A stretch of DNA of 64,000 nt from Muraenolepis orangiensis (Eukaryota; Chordata; Actinopteri; Gadiformes; Muraenolepididae). Each line of letters begins with the position of its first letter. Within the stretch, counting starts at the first letter, position 1. The stretch is taken from positions 32,364,266 to 32,428,265 of the forward strand of contig CM051001.1 in NCBI GenBank assembly GCA_027704905.1. The letters are read 5' to 3'. The notes beneath the pieces were generated by a model. It saw nothing but the letters and a program-made list of their open reading frames with translations, made no database searches and was not told the DNA's origin. The position numbers and the translations under genes were made by a program. This document shows, piece by piece, positions 51,661 to 61,721 of the stretch.

Positions 51661-52635
51661 ATGATTGTGATCCCCAATGTGGGGCCGGCCACCCCAGCCA
51701 GGTGGAGGAAGAGGGGGAGCAGCCTCCAGTGGGGGGTCCTCCTCACTCTGATGGTCCTCATCTATGGCTCCCATGCCCCGCTCATCGCGCTCACCAAAGT
51801 GGACGGCCAGGTCCCCTTCAGCCCCTCGTCTTGTGTCGTCCTGATCGAGTTATCCAAACTCCTGGTCTCGCTGGCCACGCTCCTCGTGAGCGGGGAGGCG
51901 TCTGCCCTGTATACCCCTCCCTCCCCGGTGCTGGTGGCTCCTTACGCCGTCCCCGCCCTTCTCTACGCGCTCAACAACAACCTGGTGGTTCTCATGCAAG
52001 CCCACATGGACCCAAGCTCGTACCAAGTCCTCACCAACCTTAAAATTGCCTCCACCGCCCTGCTGTATTCGTTCTGCCTCGGCAGGAGGCTCCGTCCGGT
52101 CCAGTGGTCGGCCCTGGGCCTTCTCATGGGAGCGGGGGTGTGCCACAGCTACAGCAGCCTCCGCTCGGGGGACCTTGAGCAGGCTGCTGGCGACTTTAGT
52201 ACCAGGCTTCACGTCACAGCCTGGGGCGTTTCGCTCGTGCTACTGTACTGCTTTGTCTCTGGGCTCGCGGCGGTCTACACGGAGAGGGTGCTGAAGAGCC
52301 AGCGGCTGCCCCTCAGTTTGCAGAACCTCTATTTGTATGCGTTTGGTGTGGTTATCAACGGGGTGACTTATCTCTCCAGCGACACAAAGGAGAAGGGTTT
52401 TCTGGAGGGCTATTCGGGGGCTGTGTGGGCCATCATCGCCGGACAGGCGGCCAACGGCCTGCTGATGTCTGTGGTGCTGAAGCACGGCAGTGGGATCACA
52501 AGACTGTTTGTCGTCTCCTGCTCCATGCTGGTCAATGCGCTGCTGTCTTGGGCCGTCTTGGGGCTCGAGCTCACGCCTCTGTTCCTCTTGCCTGTGACCA
52601 TGACAGCTGTGGCAGCATACTTGTATTACACATAG
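51661..52635 (+). CDS. slc35a4: SLC35A4, Golgi nucleotide-sugar-transporter family protein
   Basis: Multi-pass membrane protein of the SLC35A (UDP-sugar / CDP-ribitol type) family, expected in the Golgi. It is intronless: 324 codons plus stop from the ATG at 51661 (MIVIPNVGPATPARW), close to the human length. Recognisable family signatures are IYGSHAPLIALTKVDG, YALNNNLVVLMQ, MDPSSYQVLTNLKI, SGLAAVYTERVLK, LQNLYLYAFGVV and KHGSGITRLFVVSCSMLVNA. About ten hydrophobic helices are spaced along the chain. The preceding TTG at 51655 is in frame but not a likely start. It is the second cistron after the microprotein ORF, in the same exon, so translation must rely on leaky scanning, reinitiation or a separate transcript. 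Confidence 0.93.
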   Translation: MIVIPNVGPATPARWRKRGSSLQWGVLLTLMVLIYGSHAPLIALTKVDGQVPFSPSSCVVLIELSKLLVSLATLLVSGEASALYTPPSPVLVAPYAVPALLYALNNNLVVLMQAHMDPSSYQVLTNLKIASTALLYSFCLGRRLRPVQWSALGLLMGAGVCHSYSSLRSGDLEQAAGDFSTRLHVTAWGVSLVLLYCFVSGLAAVYTERVLKSQRLPLSLQNLYLYAFGVVINGVTYLSSDTKEKGFLEGYSGAVWAIIAGQAANGLLMSVVLKHGSGITRLFVVSCSMLVNALLSWAVLGLELTPLFLLPVTMTAVAAYLYYT

Positions 52636-53025
52636 CGGATTAGATACACCATGTCCATACACTCGGGGCCGAAGGCTCAGTTCAGTTCAGCAAACGGCTT
52701 TTCTTCATTCTGTTAAGATTCAAATTGGTTTGTTAGTTGTTTATTTTGTTAGCAATGTGTTTCAGCAAACTTTAAATGTCCCAGTTGAGCCGATCATTGT
52801 GTTAAAATGCATTCAGATAACATTCAGAAATCTTTATTTTTACAATCTATCAAATGTGTTTTGCCCGTCTCCAAGTTCTTTCTGAAAGCAAAACGAACTA
52901 TGCTGCTATAGGGAAACTAGTTGTAACAATCACACAAGCATTGCTTCACATGTTAATCATTGCCAAGTTGTTAAATATACAGTTTAATTTATTACAGAAC
53001 ATTTAACCTAAGGTATCAATGACTC

Positions 53026-53031
53026 AATAAA
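53026..53031 (+). terminator. slc35a4: Distal poly(A) signal of slc35a4
   Basis: AATAAA followed by GTGTTTTT, 390 bp after the SLC35A4 stop. It is the expected end of the dicistronic transcript. Confidence 0.65.
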
Positions 53032-53066
53032 AGTGTTTTTAAAAGTCACTCAATATGCATTTTGTT

Positions 53067-53077
53067 TTTATTTTATT
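53067..53077 (-). terminator. Two overlapping poly(A) signals of the kinesin-like gene
   Basis: On the minus strand AATAAA occurs at 53077-53072 and 53072-53067, starting three bases after the inferred stop codon. The 3'UTR would be only some tens of bases. Confidence 0.5.
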
Positions 53078-53079
53078 TA

Positions 53080-56000
53080 TTATTGCGGTAGAGATGGAAA
53101 CTCAGCCTTCGTGTCACTTCTTGTTGCTAGGGAATCCTTAAGTTCACCTAGTGCTGGGGAACAAAAAGATTGCCATGAATGCAGAGTGGATGTAGTAGAT
53201 CTGACCGTTTAACTCACAAGCAGTAGTTTAACTTCACAGAGGACAATATAAACTAAAGGGCAAAGCAGACCCCAGTCATAAATTAGCCACAGCACGGGTA
53301 TTTTCCACCACGAGTGTCCACCATGGCCTACCGACACGGTGCACGTGGTTCTCTGCTCGGAGCTGCTGGTTCTGGGCGGAGAGGTGGACGGCGTCCTGGA
53401 TGGCTTCCAGCAGAAGGGACCGGTACCTGCCTTTTATGGTCCTCTTCTGCTCCTCACTCACCTGGTGGAACACTTGAAACACCTGGACAGGAAGTACATT
53501 TCAGGGACTTCCTTGTGAATTCAGATGCATTAATGTCATTAAGGAGCAACTGGCTAGAAAACATTGGCCAATGATTTACATTGTTTACATGCAGTCTGCA
53601 TATATAGGGGTTCAGAACCAGAAACTTTCATCTGGGAGTCAGACACCCTAACCACTACACAATCTCAAATCTAAATCTGGAGGATTTAATCCTTTTTATT
53701 GGTCACATACATGTACACACACAGTGAAATTAGTTTTTCTGCAGTGGGCAGCTATTGTATATCCAGCTGCCCGGGGAGCAGTGTAGTGTAGGGGTCTGGT
53801 GCCTTGCTCAAGGGCACCTCGGCAGTGCTGGCACCTTTTTTTATATTATTTATATTAGTACCAGTTCTCACTCTGTACTTGGTCCGTTTGGGGTTCCCAA
53901 GCCAAGTCCCAACAGACTGAGCTACTGCCGCTCCAAAGTCACACCTGTGCTGTTCATTAACATTTCGATTTTCAGTGATTCTTTTTTTCTCTCCAGCCGC
54001 ACAATCAGTTTCTGGCCATATGGCTCCCACCTTGAGGCTCTCCTCTCGGAGGCGCTGCAGGTCCCTCTGGTGGAGGTGGTGTTGCTGCTCCAGGTCCCTC
54101 TTTGCCTGAAGGGCCTCTGCACGCAGGGCCTCTATCTGCACTGCCACGACCCGCCTCTCTCTGGCCATCACCAGCAGGTCTCTCTGGACGCCTTCCGCCT
54201 GAACGAGAAGTGACGACAACAGTGAAGCCTAAATGATGGGTTTGTGTTGGAACGGCCACAGCAGGCATGCCTTGCTTGAATATACAGCAAACATTGAGTA
54301 CGCTTGGAACCATAAAGCACTGCCGTCCAGACCCCCCGGTGGCCTAAATAGTTGTAGAGTTGTTGCTATGAATGCAGTTATCCTGTCCCGAACAGTCAAC
54401 ATTTTGATACAATTTTGGAAAGATTTGGGTGCTGGGTTGTTGCTCTTGTGTTAAGGTACCAGGATGATGGATTGTGGTGTTCGTACCTTTTCCTGCTTCA
54501 ATTCTTCTTCCATCTTCTCCAGCTCCTCCTGAATTAATTGTTCATGATCCTCCTTGGTCTGTCTTCGTCGTTCCAATACTCCGCTGTACTCCAGCTGAAA
54601 CATACAGTGACTTCATTAGAGAGAGGGAAGTAGTATCTATACTAAAATACCAACAAAAAGGGTACGTGGTGTTTTAAGTTTTGTTAATATGTTCATATTT
54701 TATTTAAACATATACTGATCTGTCTTCCTTACTGGGTGAGAGGAATCAGATTTCTCTGAGGGGAATCCACTGTTCTTCATCTCATGGTTGAGAGATTCTC
54801 TCAGCTGTTGGATCCTCATCACTCCCTCCTGTACATGTTCCACGCTCCCTTTGCCCTCTGCAAGGACATAAAACAACACCAGTGACATCATTCACTACCT
54901 GGTTGTCCTACTTTAAATCAGATCTTGCTGCTATATGCTACCTCTGGTATGTGCCTCCATTTCCTGCCTCAACTGGTTCTGTAGATATTCCATTTTTTCT
55001 GTGGTCTCTTGATAATCTGTGCCGTGATCACCAGATGGGCGCCGTTTGTGTTCTGTGGACTGCCATCCCTGCAGCTGAACCCACCCACAAACAGCTCAAG
55101 TAAGTCAATATATTAGTTTTTTGTTGCAGCAAACCCGGAGTCACCGTTATAACTTATGGACAAATACCTTAATTTTGTTCTTTAACTTCTCAGACCTTTC
55201 CTGCCTCTTCTCCCATGACTGATCTTTCACCATCTGGCAGAGATGAAACATCACAATCTGTGAAGTCATGAGGTCAAACCAGGTGCAGGTACAACTGGCA
55301 GGGTCATAATTACAACTGTATAACACACACCCCTAATATTTTGGCCAGCTCCGCGAACCTATGGGTGTTTTTCTCCCCGTGTTCCTCCTGTGACATCATC
55401 GCTGCCCTCAGCCCCTGCATTTGAAGTCGTAACTCTTGCTCCGTAACCCCTGGACACCAGTGGCCATATGTTGCCTTGGTTACCAGTGTTGCCTGGGTTA
55501 CCAGACCCTGCACCCGTCGGGCCAAAGCTAGGGCTGAAGGCACCTCATTATCCAGAAGACCTGGTGGAGGTGACAATGAAGTAATGAACAAAAATAGGAT
55601 TTAATACACGTGTGCCCATTTTGGTCTCCAAAGAATATGTGTGGGGGGAGGGGGCGGGGTCAGGTGAAATTAATCTTTAGATATATTAACCTCAGACCTT
55701 GGGGTGGGATGCAGTACAGAAGGCATGTCCTGCCGTTTCCTGTTAGAGCATCCGTTAAGAGAAAGGGGAGGAGCTTGTTGCTGGTTCTGGTTCCGAGCTG
55801 AATTTGATCAAGAACCTTTACCAGTGGGCTGACTCTACAAGGAAAACAGTGGCGGGTTAGCCAAGCTCAACACCACTGGATCAATCAAGTATAATCAACA
55901 ATTGAGTTATTTTGTGCCCTGAGGTGTTAAGACGGGACAAACCCTCGGAGGTGGTTCTTGCTCACTCCCCCTGCCAGGCCAAGAAGCTGCAGTCTGCCAC

Positions 56001-59000
56001 GACAGAATTCAGGTTCTGCATTATCAGTGTGCAGCCTCTGCTCCGTGTCTACCGAGAACATAAAACTGCATCTATGGAACACGCACACACACACACGCAC
56101 ACGCACACACACGCACACGCACACACACACCAGAACAAAGTCACTTGTTGGGTGAATTTATTCCACATGCACTACACTGAACAATGACAAAATCCACATA
56201 AATTGAAACCAATCTATAATCAACATCAAATGAACTCTGTTGATGTGAAGCACTCTGACAAAGCCTTTGAGGGTAATGGACCCTTTTCATAGATAATGAA
56301 GTAATTCATGTTAGTACCTGCTGGACACAGGGGCAGCGGTGTCCACCAGTCTCCTCCTGCCTGTCTGGTACAGATCGGAGGCCTCCTCCGCCGAACACAC
56401 AGACACCTCACACAACCCCTCCACCAGGCTGACATGAAAAGGAGCAGGCACAAGAAAGGGTAAAAAATAAAAAAATGAAGAAGAAATATCCACTTACATT
56501 TTCATCATTCTCCATTGTGTGTCAAGGATGTGCGGTATTGCGATCGTTTTGTGTGTCGCCTGTGCGTAGCCGTCTTATCGAACAGAGCGGAACCAAAAGG
56601 AGGGCGTCTTTCAGACGTACCATCCGAGGACAGGGTGATGAAAGGCCTTCAGTTCGGGTCTTTCAGGGTTCAGGAGATCCAGAGCGCTGTCATCTGGATA
56701 GAACTATCAACAGAGCGTTAAGCCTCTGCCGGCCATCAGCAGTAGGTTATAAACTTTTTTCAGATTCAGATTTGCATAAGGCACAGTGTATGTACAGTGA
56801 AATGTTATCGCCAGCTCCCAAAGATGTGCACAAGTTACAGAATAAGAATTACAAATTACAAAAAATATAAATTTACAACAACACAAAAGGAATACACAAA
56901 TGTACATATTAACATAATTGCAGAATATATGAGTCTGTGAGTCTGACACTATAAACAGTACAGTATGAATATAAATAGAAAGTGAGAAAGTGTGAAGCGT
57001 AGAGCAGATAGTCCAGTTGTTGTTGTGAAAGGGGGTGGTGGTGTAGGTGGGGGTGGTGGTGTAGGTGGGGGTTGGGGTTGGGGGGGTTGATCTTGTTGCA
57101 CGTATACCTGAGCAAAGGAAACTGCGTTGAACGTTGCCGTTTTCACCTTTGAAATTTCACAGAACAAAATCTTCAAAACCTATAAGGGGGTATGGTATTA
57201 ATTAGGCCTCAGGCAATTTCCTATAGTCTGCTTAGGTGGTTTTTTTTGTTGTGGTTTCAGTATAGATTTTATTGTGGACCTTTTTGATGATGACATCATC
57301 AATCGATACTCCTAATTTGTCGGTCCTGTGGATTCCACCAATCAGCAGCGTCCCCGCGTGGCCGCGGCAAATGAGCTCAGCGAGGGGCTGGAGGAGCTCC
57401 GGCTCAACGTGCTGCAGATAAACAGAACTGCAGTCGGGAAACCCTTCCAAAGTATACCAGCATTTCATCAGCCTTAAGGAACGTCTCATTAGACCTGTTC
57501 AAGTCATTTGCAGTCAAAATAAGTATATATAAATATATTTCAATACCTCAAGGTTTTCCAGTGTTACCGCTAGATCAAATGAAAAAGAGGTTGTTTCCTA
57601 ATTTCAAAGAAGACAAACACATTGAAGCGATTAAAGCGACACTTTGCCGGTTTGTCAAGCTTGATTTACGTGATAGTATACAAAATAACAATTCTCCTTT
57701 TACCAGCATTCAGTTTTGCAAATTATTTTACCAGAACAAGTCAGACTTTTGCCGTCTCTAGGGCTGTTAGACATCTAATTGGTGCTCCCTGACCAGAGAA
57801 CAGTTGTCTTGTTAACTGTTCTTTGGTCATGGAGCACCAATTTAAATTTCTAATCGTTCTGGTCATGTAGCAGCAATTTATAATTTTTGTTGCGTCTTTC
57901 TACAGACAGCAGAACATACTTTTTAAAAATGTTCAGGGGACTTCCAGGCTGAAGGAGGGCCCGGCTGACCACTCACCTCGTTCCCCCCCAACATGCAGTC
58001 CACAGTACGACCGTCCTCTCGGATGACACAACCGCTCTCGGCTGTGTCTGTTCACAACACGAATGTGAAAGAGTGCACATTTGTTTTTAAAAGTTAAAAG
58101 CTAAAAATCATGCAAAGTTTCACAGATTTATTAGGAGATTAATTTACCTGGGTTTTGCATGAGTACAACTCCTACAACTCTTACTGGTGCAGCACGAACA
58201 GATTCTCCCTGTAGGGACGGGTGTAAAAAAAAGCAATCACATGTTTTTCAGACAAGTCTACTTAAATTGCAAGTGATGTCATTGCACACTTGTCCACACA
58301 TTGTACGTTCCAAAATAAACTGTATTGGTGCGGGTACTTACAGGTTCCTCCATGTTCATAAGAGCTGTGACCCTCACTTTGCACAGAACTGCTCGTGGCT
58401 CTGGAGTTGATTACAAAGGTCTGAATCATTTATGAGCCGGAGTCCACTTTCACTGAGTAATGAGGATTCAGTTACCAAAATGCACATTTAAAGCAGACAG
58501 CACCATGGCATTGGCTTCCCTTCAACAAAAAAAACCCCATCCTGTTTTCTTTCAAATGTTTCTTTATGTCCTATCAACGTACAACATGTTGTGTAGGGTT
58601 GAATTAGGTTGTGATATGCATTGTAATGTCATTGAAAGGTCCACAAAACAACAATAGGATCACAATGATCTGAGCCGGTGTGATAGTGGCAGACTATGTC
58701 AGCGGATATTAGGTTTAGATCAGCAGTTCTGCGGTCTTGCCAGAGCATGTGCAAAAATACAGGACTGAATCATCAGAGTAGTATAATGTTTTCCCTTTTA
58801 CCATTGAAACATGAAAACACAGAAAAACAAGATATCAAAACACTATTTACATTATTTTATATCATAACATGTCATTTATTTGTGTTGTTATTTAGGAACA
58901 AGCTCTAGATTAGATTCATTACTCTCAGCAGGTACAACATGTACAACATTGACTTGAATCAAAAGCCTAAGAAGAGCTTGAAATACTCAACAAAAGGCTG

Positions 59001-61721
59001 AACGTGTCCTCATCAGGTACATCATCAGGTACATCTACGCCAGCAGGAACATCCGCAAAACACAGACAAGTAACGTCAACATCAACATCATGTTTCTGAC
59101 AGCGCTCTAGTGTCAAAGGCACTTGGGAAGAAACCAAGACCAAGCTAACCACTGTTCATGTCCCTCGTGCTTCTGGGGTCTGACTGTGGTCACACCTAAA
59201 GATTAACCAGCAGCAAAAGCTTCTGGCAGCCATTCATTTACAATGAGAGCCCCGTAGCAGTAATCATGGACCCAGCAGTCCTATTTCTTACTATGTTATA
59301 GCAGAACTTCTGGTCCAGCAGTCATACTAGGTTACAGCATTACTTCTGATCCAGAATACCTACTAACATGTAATATCACAACATCTGATCCAGCAGTCCT
59401 ACTGTGTTATAGTATAACTTCTGATCCAGAAGTCCTACTGTGTTACAAGCATAACGTTGGATCCAGCAGTCCTACTGTGTTAGTATATAGTATACCTTCT
59501 GATCCAGTAGTCCTACTGTGTTATAGCCTAACCTCTGATCCAGAAGTCCTACTGTGTTATAGCAGAACTTCTGGGGGGATTCAGCAGTGCCTGGGCTGGA
59601 AACCAAAAACTTTCGTTGCAGATACAGAGAGAGATATTTTACAGGAGAAAACTAATTAGCACGAGTGTATGAAGCTTTCACTAGGTGTATTTCTGCAGTG
59701 GCCAGATACAAGGTGTTGATTTGCAGCCTTTACAGACACTTTCATACAGTTGACTACTGCTGGCCCAGTTTGTGTTCGCTTTGCTGATGATTGGTGGAAA
59801 CAAATATGAAGCGAAAGAAAGTGAAACTAAAATGCGAAGGAGAAAGTGCACTGAGGGGCCCACTGAGGGCCCCTCAGTGCACTTTCTCCTTCGCATTTTA
59901 GTTTCACTTTCTTTCGCTTCATATTTGTTTGGCTTCATATTTGGCCCCCAAAGGCGGAGGGGTTTGTTTGCACTCACGCAAAGACTGAACACTGGCTGAA
60001 CACCGCCATGCTGGAGGTCACCTCACTGCACTTGTTGTGGGTGCCATGCCAAACAGAAGTTTGTAATAGTCAGCCTTCTGAGAGACTCAGAACGCTGGGG
60101 AGTTCTGAAAGTTATGTTGCATGAATAATGGGTAGACTACCGTAGCAGCAGTGAGCGACTAGTAGCCATGAGAGTTTAAATATTTAAAACTTTAGGCAAA
60201 TAAGCGTAATCTGCACTGAAGCAGTGGCCAATAGTTATAAACGGGGTAAATATTTGATTTGATCACGCTTTCTGGGTTCCCGGGAGTTCTACTACAAACT
60301 TGATAGTGGGCACAACCGAACATGGCATCTGCAGCGCTGCCTGAAAAAATGATATCTATCCAATAAAAGAAAGACAATCCTTTTGTCATCTATGAAAAAC
60401 AAGAAGGCCTGTGGTTTGACACCATGTGATCCAGACCCATGTGATCCAGACCCATGTGATCCAGTCCATGTTGACCGGGATCCAGCATCCAGACCCATGT
60501 GATCCAGTCCATGTTGACGGGGATCCAGCATCCAGACCCATGTGATCCAGTCCATGTTGACGGGGATCCAGCATCCAGACCCATGTGATCCAGTCCATGT
60601 TGACGGGGATCCAGCATCCAGACCCATGTGATCCAGTCCATGTTGACGGGGATCCAGCATCCAGACCCATGTGATCCAGTCCATGTTGACGGGGATCCAG
60701 CATCCAGACCCATGTGATCCAGTCCATGTTGACGGGGATCCAGCATCCAGCGGCCAAAGCGCCCACAGCCACAAATTCACCCCTTGACTGCACGGTAAGG
60801 TTACACACACGCTGTGTCCATGCATCCTTCTGACATTGAGGTATGCCATGAGCAACGGGGCCTCACTGGGGCTGTGGCACCATCCTTGTCTACACCTGCT
60901 AGGGGTACCAGGGGTACCAGGGTACGAGGGCCTGGCTTCCCAGCTCTGGGAGGAGGGGTGGGAAGGAGGGGAGGGGCCCATCTGGCAACCGGTCTGGGGT
61001 TACTCTCTGAGGGGGGAGAGGGAGGAGGTATCGAGGTAGAGAATGAAAAGTTGGAGTCAGATGATGTTAGGCGTGGGGTTTTTGGAAGGAGAAACGTCAA
61101 TTCTCTATTATCTCTCCAACTGAGGAGCCATATGTGAAACGGGCGCCGATCCCTGTTGATTTTTGTGCACAGCACAGCAGTTTCCCGTTCATTCTGATGA
61201 CAACACATTGACCTTGACTAAAGGTTAGGTGCTCTTGCTGTGCGTCTCTCTCCATGGTCCAAGTTAACATGAAACCATTAATTATATTGATTGCACCATG
61301 TGGGTGCGGGTGTCCTCTAAGCACTACCACCACTATTGCAAATCAAACCCTGAAGGTCAGTTCAATACACGTCCCTTCACCCGATCCCTCTCATATTTGG
61401 CCATTTTGTGATATCCTGTTACATGGGGGAAATGCACCACTCACTCACCACTCTTCTTAAGGAGCAAGAGCCAAAATGACACAAATAAATGACCGGAGGG
61501 AAAGATGGCTCGTCCTAACACCGACTCTTTGCGTTAGCGGGGGTATGGGGGCGGTTTCTCCCAGGCCATCTGGAGGCTCAGCCAATCAGCACATCCAGCA
61601 TTCAAACTCCTGAGGCAGCCATGGGTTTGAGTTACGCGCTTAAATATAACTCATCAGCTGCCCATGTCTCATGACTCTGTGGGTGTGCGACATTACCTTC
61701 CACTCGCTCGCTCCCCTCCAT
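53080..61721 (-). CDS. Unnamed kinesin-motor-like / coiled-coil protein with degenerate ATP-binding motifs
   Basis: I do not recognise a named orthologue. Phase-consistent exons in order: 61697-61721 (ATG, MEGSERVE), 58342-58400, 58148-58208, 57977-58047, then about 57280-57494, possibly 57108-57146, 56621-56693, 56318-56428, 55943-56071, 55698-55834, 55331-55560, 55168-55233, 54942-55074, 54733-54857, 54487-54594, 54031-54198, 53332-53482, 53080-53147. The first ~350 residues follow a kinesin motor: AVLCKVRV (beta-1), then RGHAGTLLIGG at the P-loop, ALDLLNPE, VEGLCEVSV, PVSSRCSFMFSV (switch I), LQLLGLAGG (switch II), LTDALTGNGRTCLLYCIPP and SALALARRV. After that come Glu/Gln/Lys-rich coiled-coil exons. 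The GKT of the P-loop, the SH of SSRSH and the Asp of DLAG are absent. Two junctions inside 56693-57977 do not close in phase, so a small exon or border is missing there. Confidence 0.7.
53676..53938 (-). mobile_element. tRNA-derived SINE, family 1, copy 4
   Basis: The reverse complement has head GCAGTAGCTCAGTCTGTTGG, body GAGGTGCCCTTGAGCAAGGC and tail GACCAATAAAAAGGATT. It lies in the last long intron of the kinesin-like gene, between the 53332 and 54031 exons. Confidence 0.85.
56760..57000 (-). mobile_element. Possible LINE 3'-tail fragment
   Basis: It starts CAGATTCAGATTTGCATAAG and continues with GTACAGTGAAATGTTATCGC, a common fish repeat end in reverse orientation. Borders are unsure. 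Confidence 0.4.
57777..57842. repeat. 66-nt hairpin, 29-bp arms (27 matched), 8-nt loop
   Basis: Arms 57777-57805 and 57814-57842 pair with two mismatches around GTCTTGTT. It lies between the 57977 and 57494 exons of the kinesin-like gene. The size and shape are like a pre-miRNA or a tiny foldback element. Confidence 0.8.
59275..59575 (+). repeat. ~36-41-bp tandem array (GATCCAGAAGTCCTACTGTG unit)
   Basis: GATCCAG(C/A)AGTCCTACTGTG and TTATAGYATAACTTCT alternate about seven times with drift. Single related units occur near 11868-11915 and 41925-41965. Confidence 0.85.
59798..59930. repeat. Perfect 64-bp inverted repeat with 5-nt loop
   Basis: Arms 59798-59861 and 59867-59930 are exact reverse complements around ACTGA. 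It lies in the first intron of the kinesin-like gene. No terminal target duplication was recognised. Confidence 0.95.
60421..60752 (+). repeat. 43-bp minisatellite, about 7 copies
   Basis: The unit is CATCCAGACCCATGTGATCC followed by AGTCCATGTTGACGGGGATC and CAG. The 5' end has two shorter ACCCATGTGATCCAG units. It lies in intron 1 of the kinesin-like gene. Confidence 0.95.

Noticed and set aside
55927..56130. Stand-alone minus-strand protein ending KNHLRGFVPS
   Set aside because: This is an exon of the kinesin-like gene read past its donor (GTTTGT at 55942). Splicing at that site joins in phase to the next exon.
61570..61655. Plus-strand promoter with CCAAT box and TTAAATATAA
   Set aside because: No plus-strand exon follows. 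The region is better explained as intron 1 of the minus-strand kinesin-like gene just inside its first exon.
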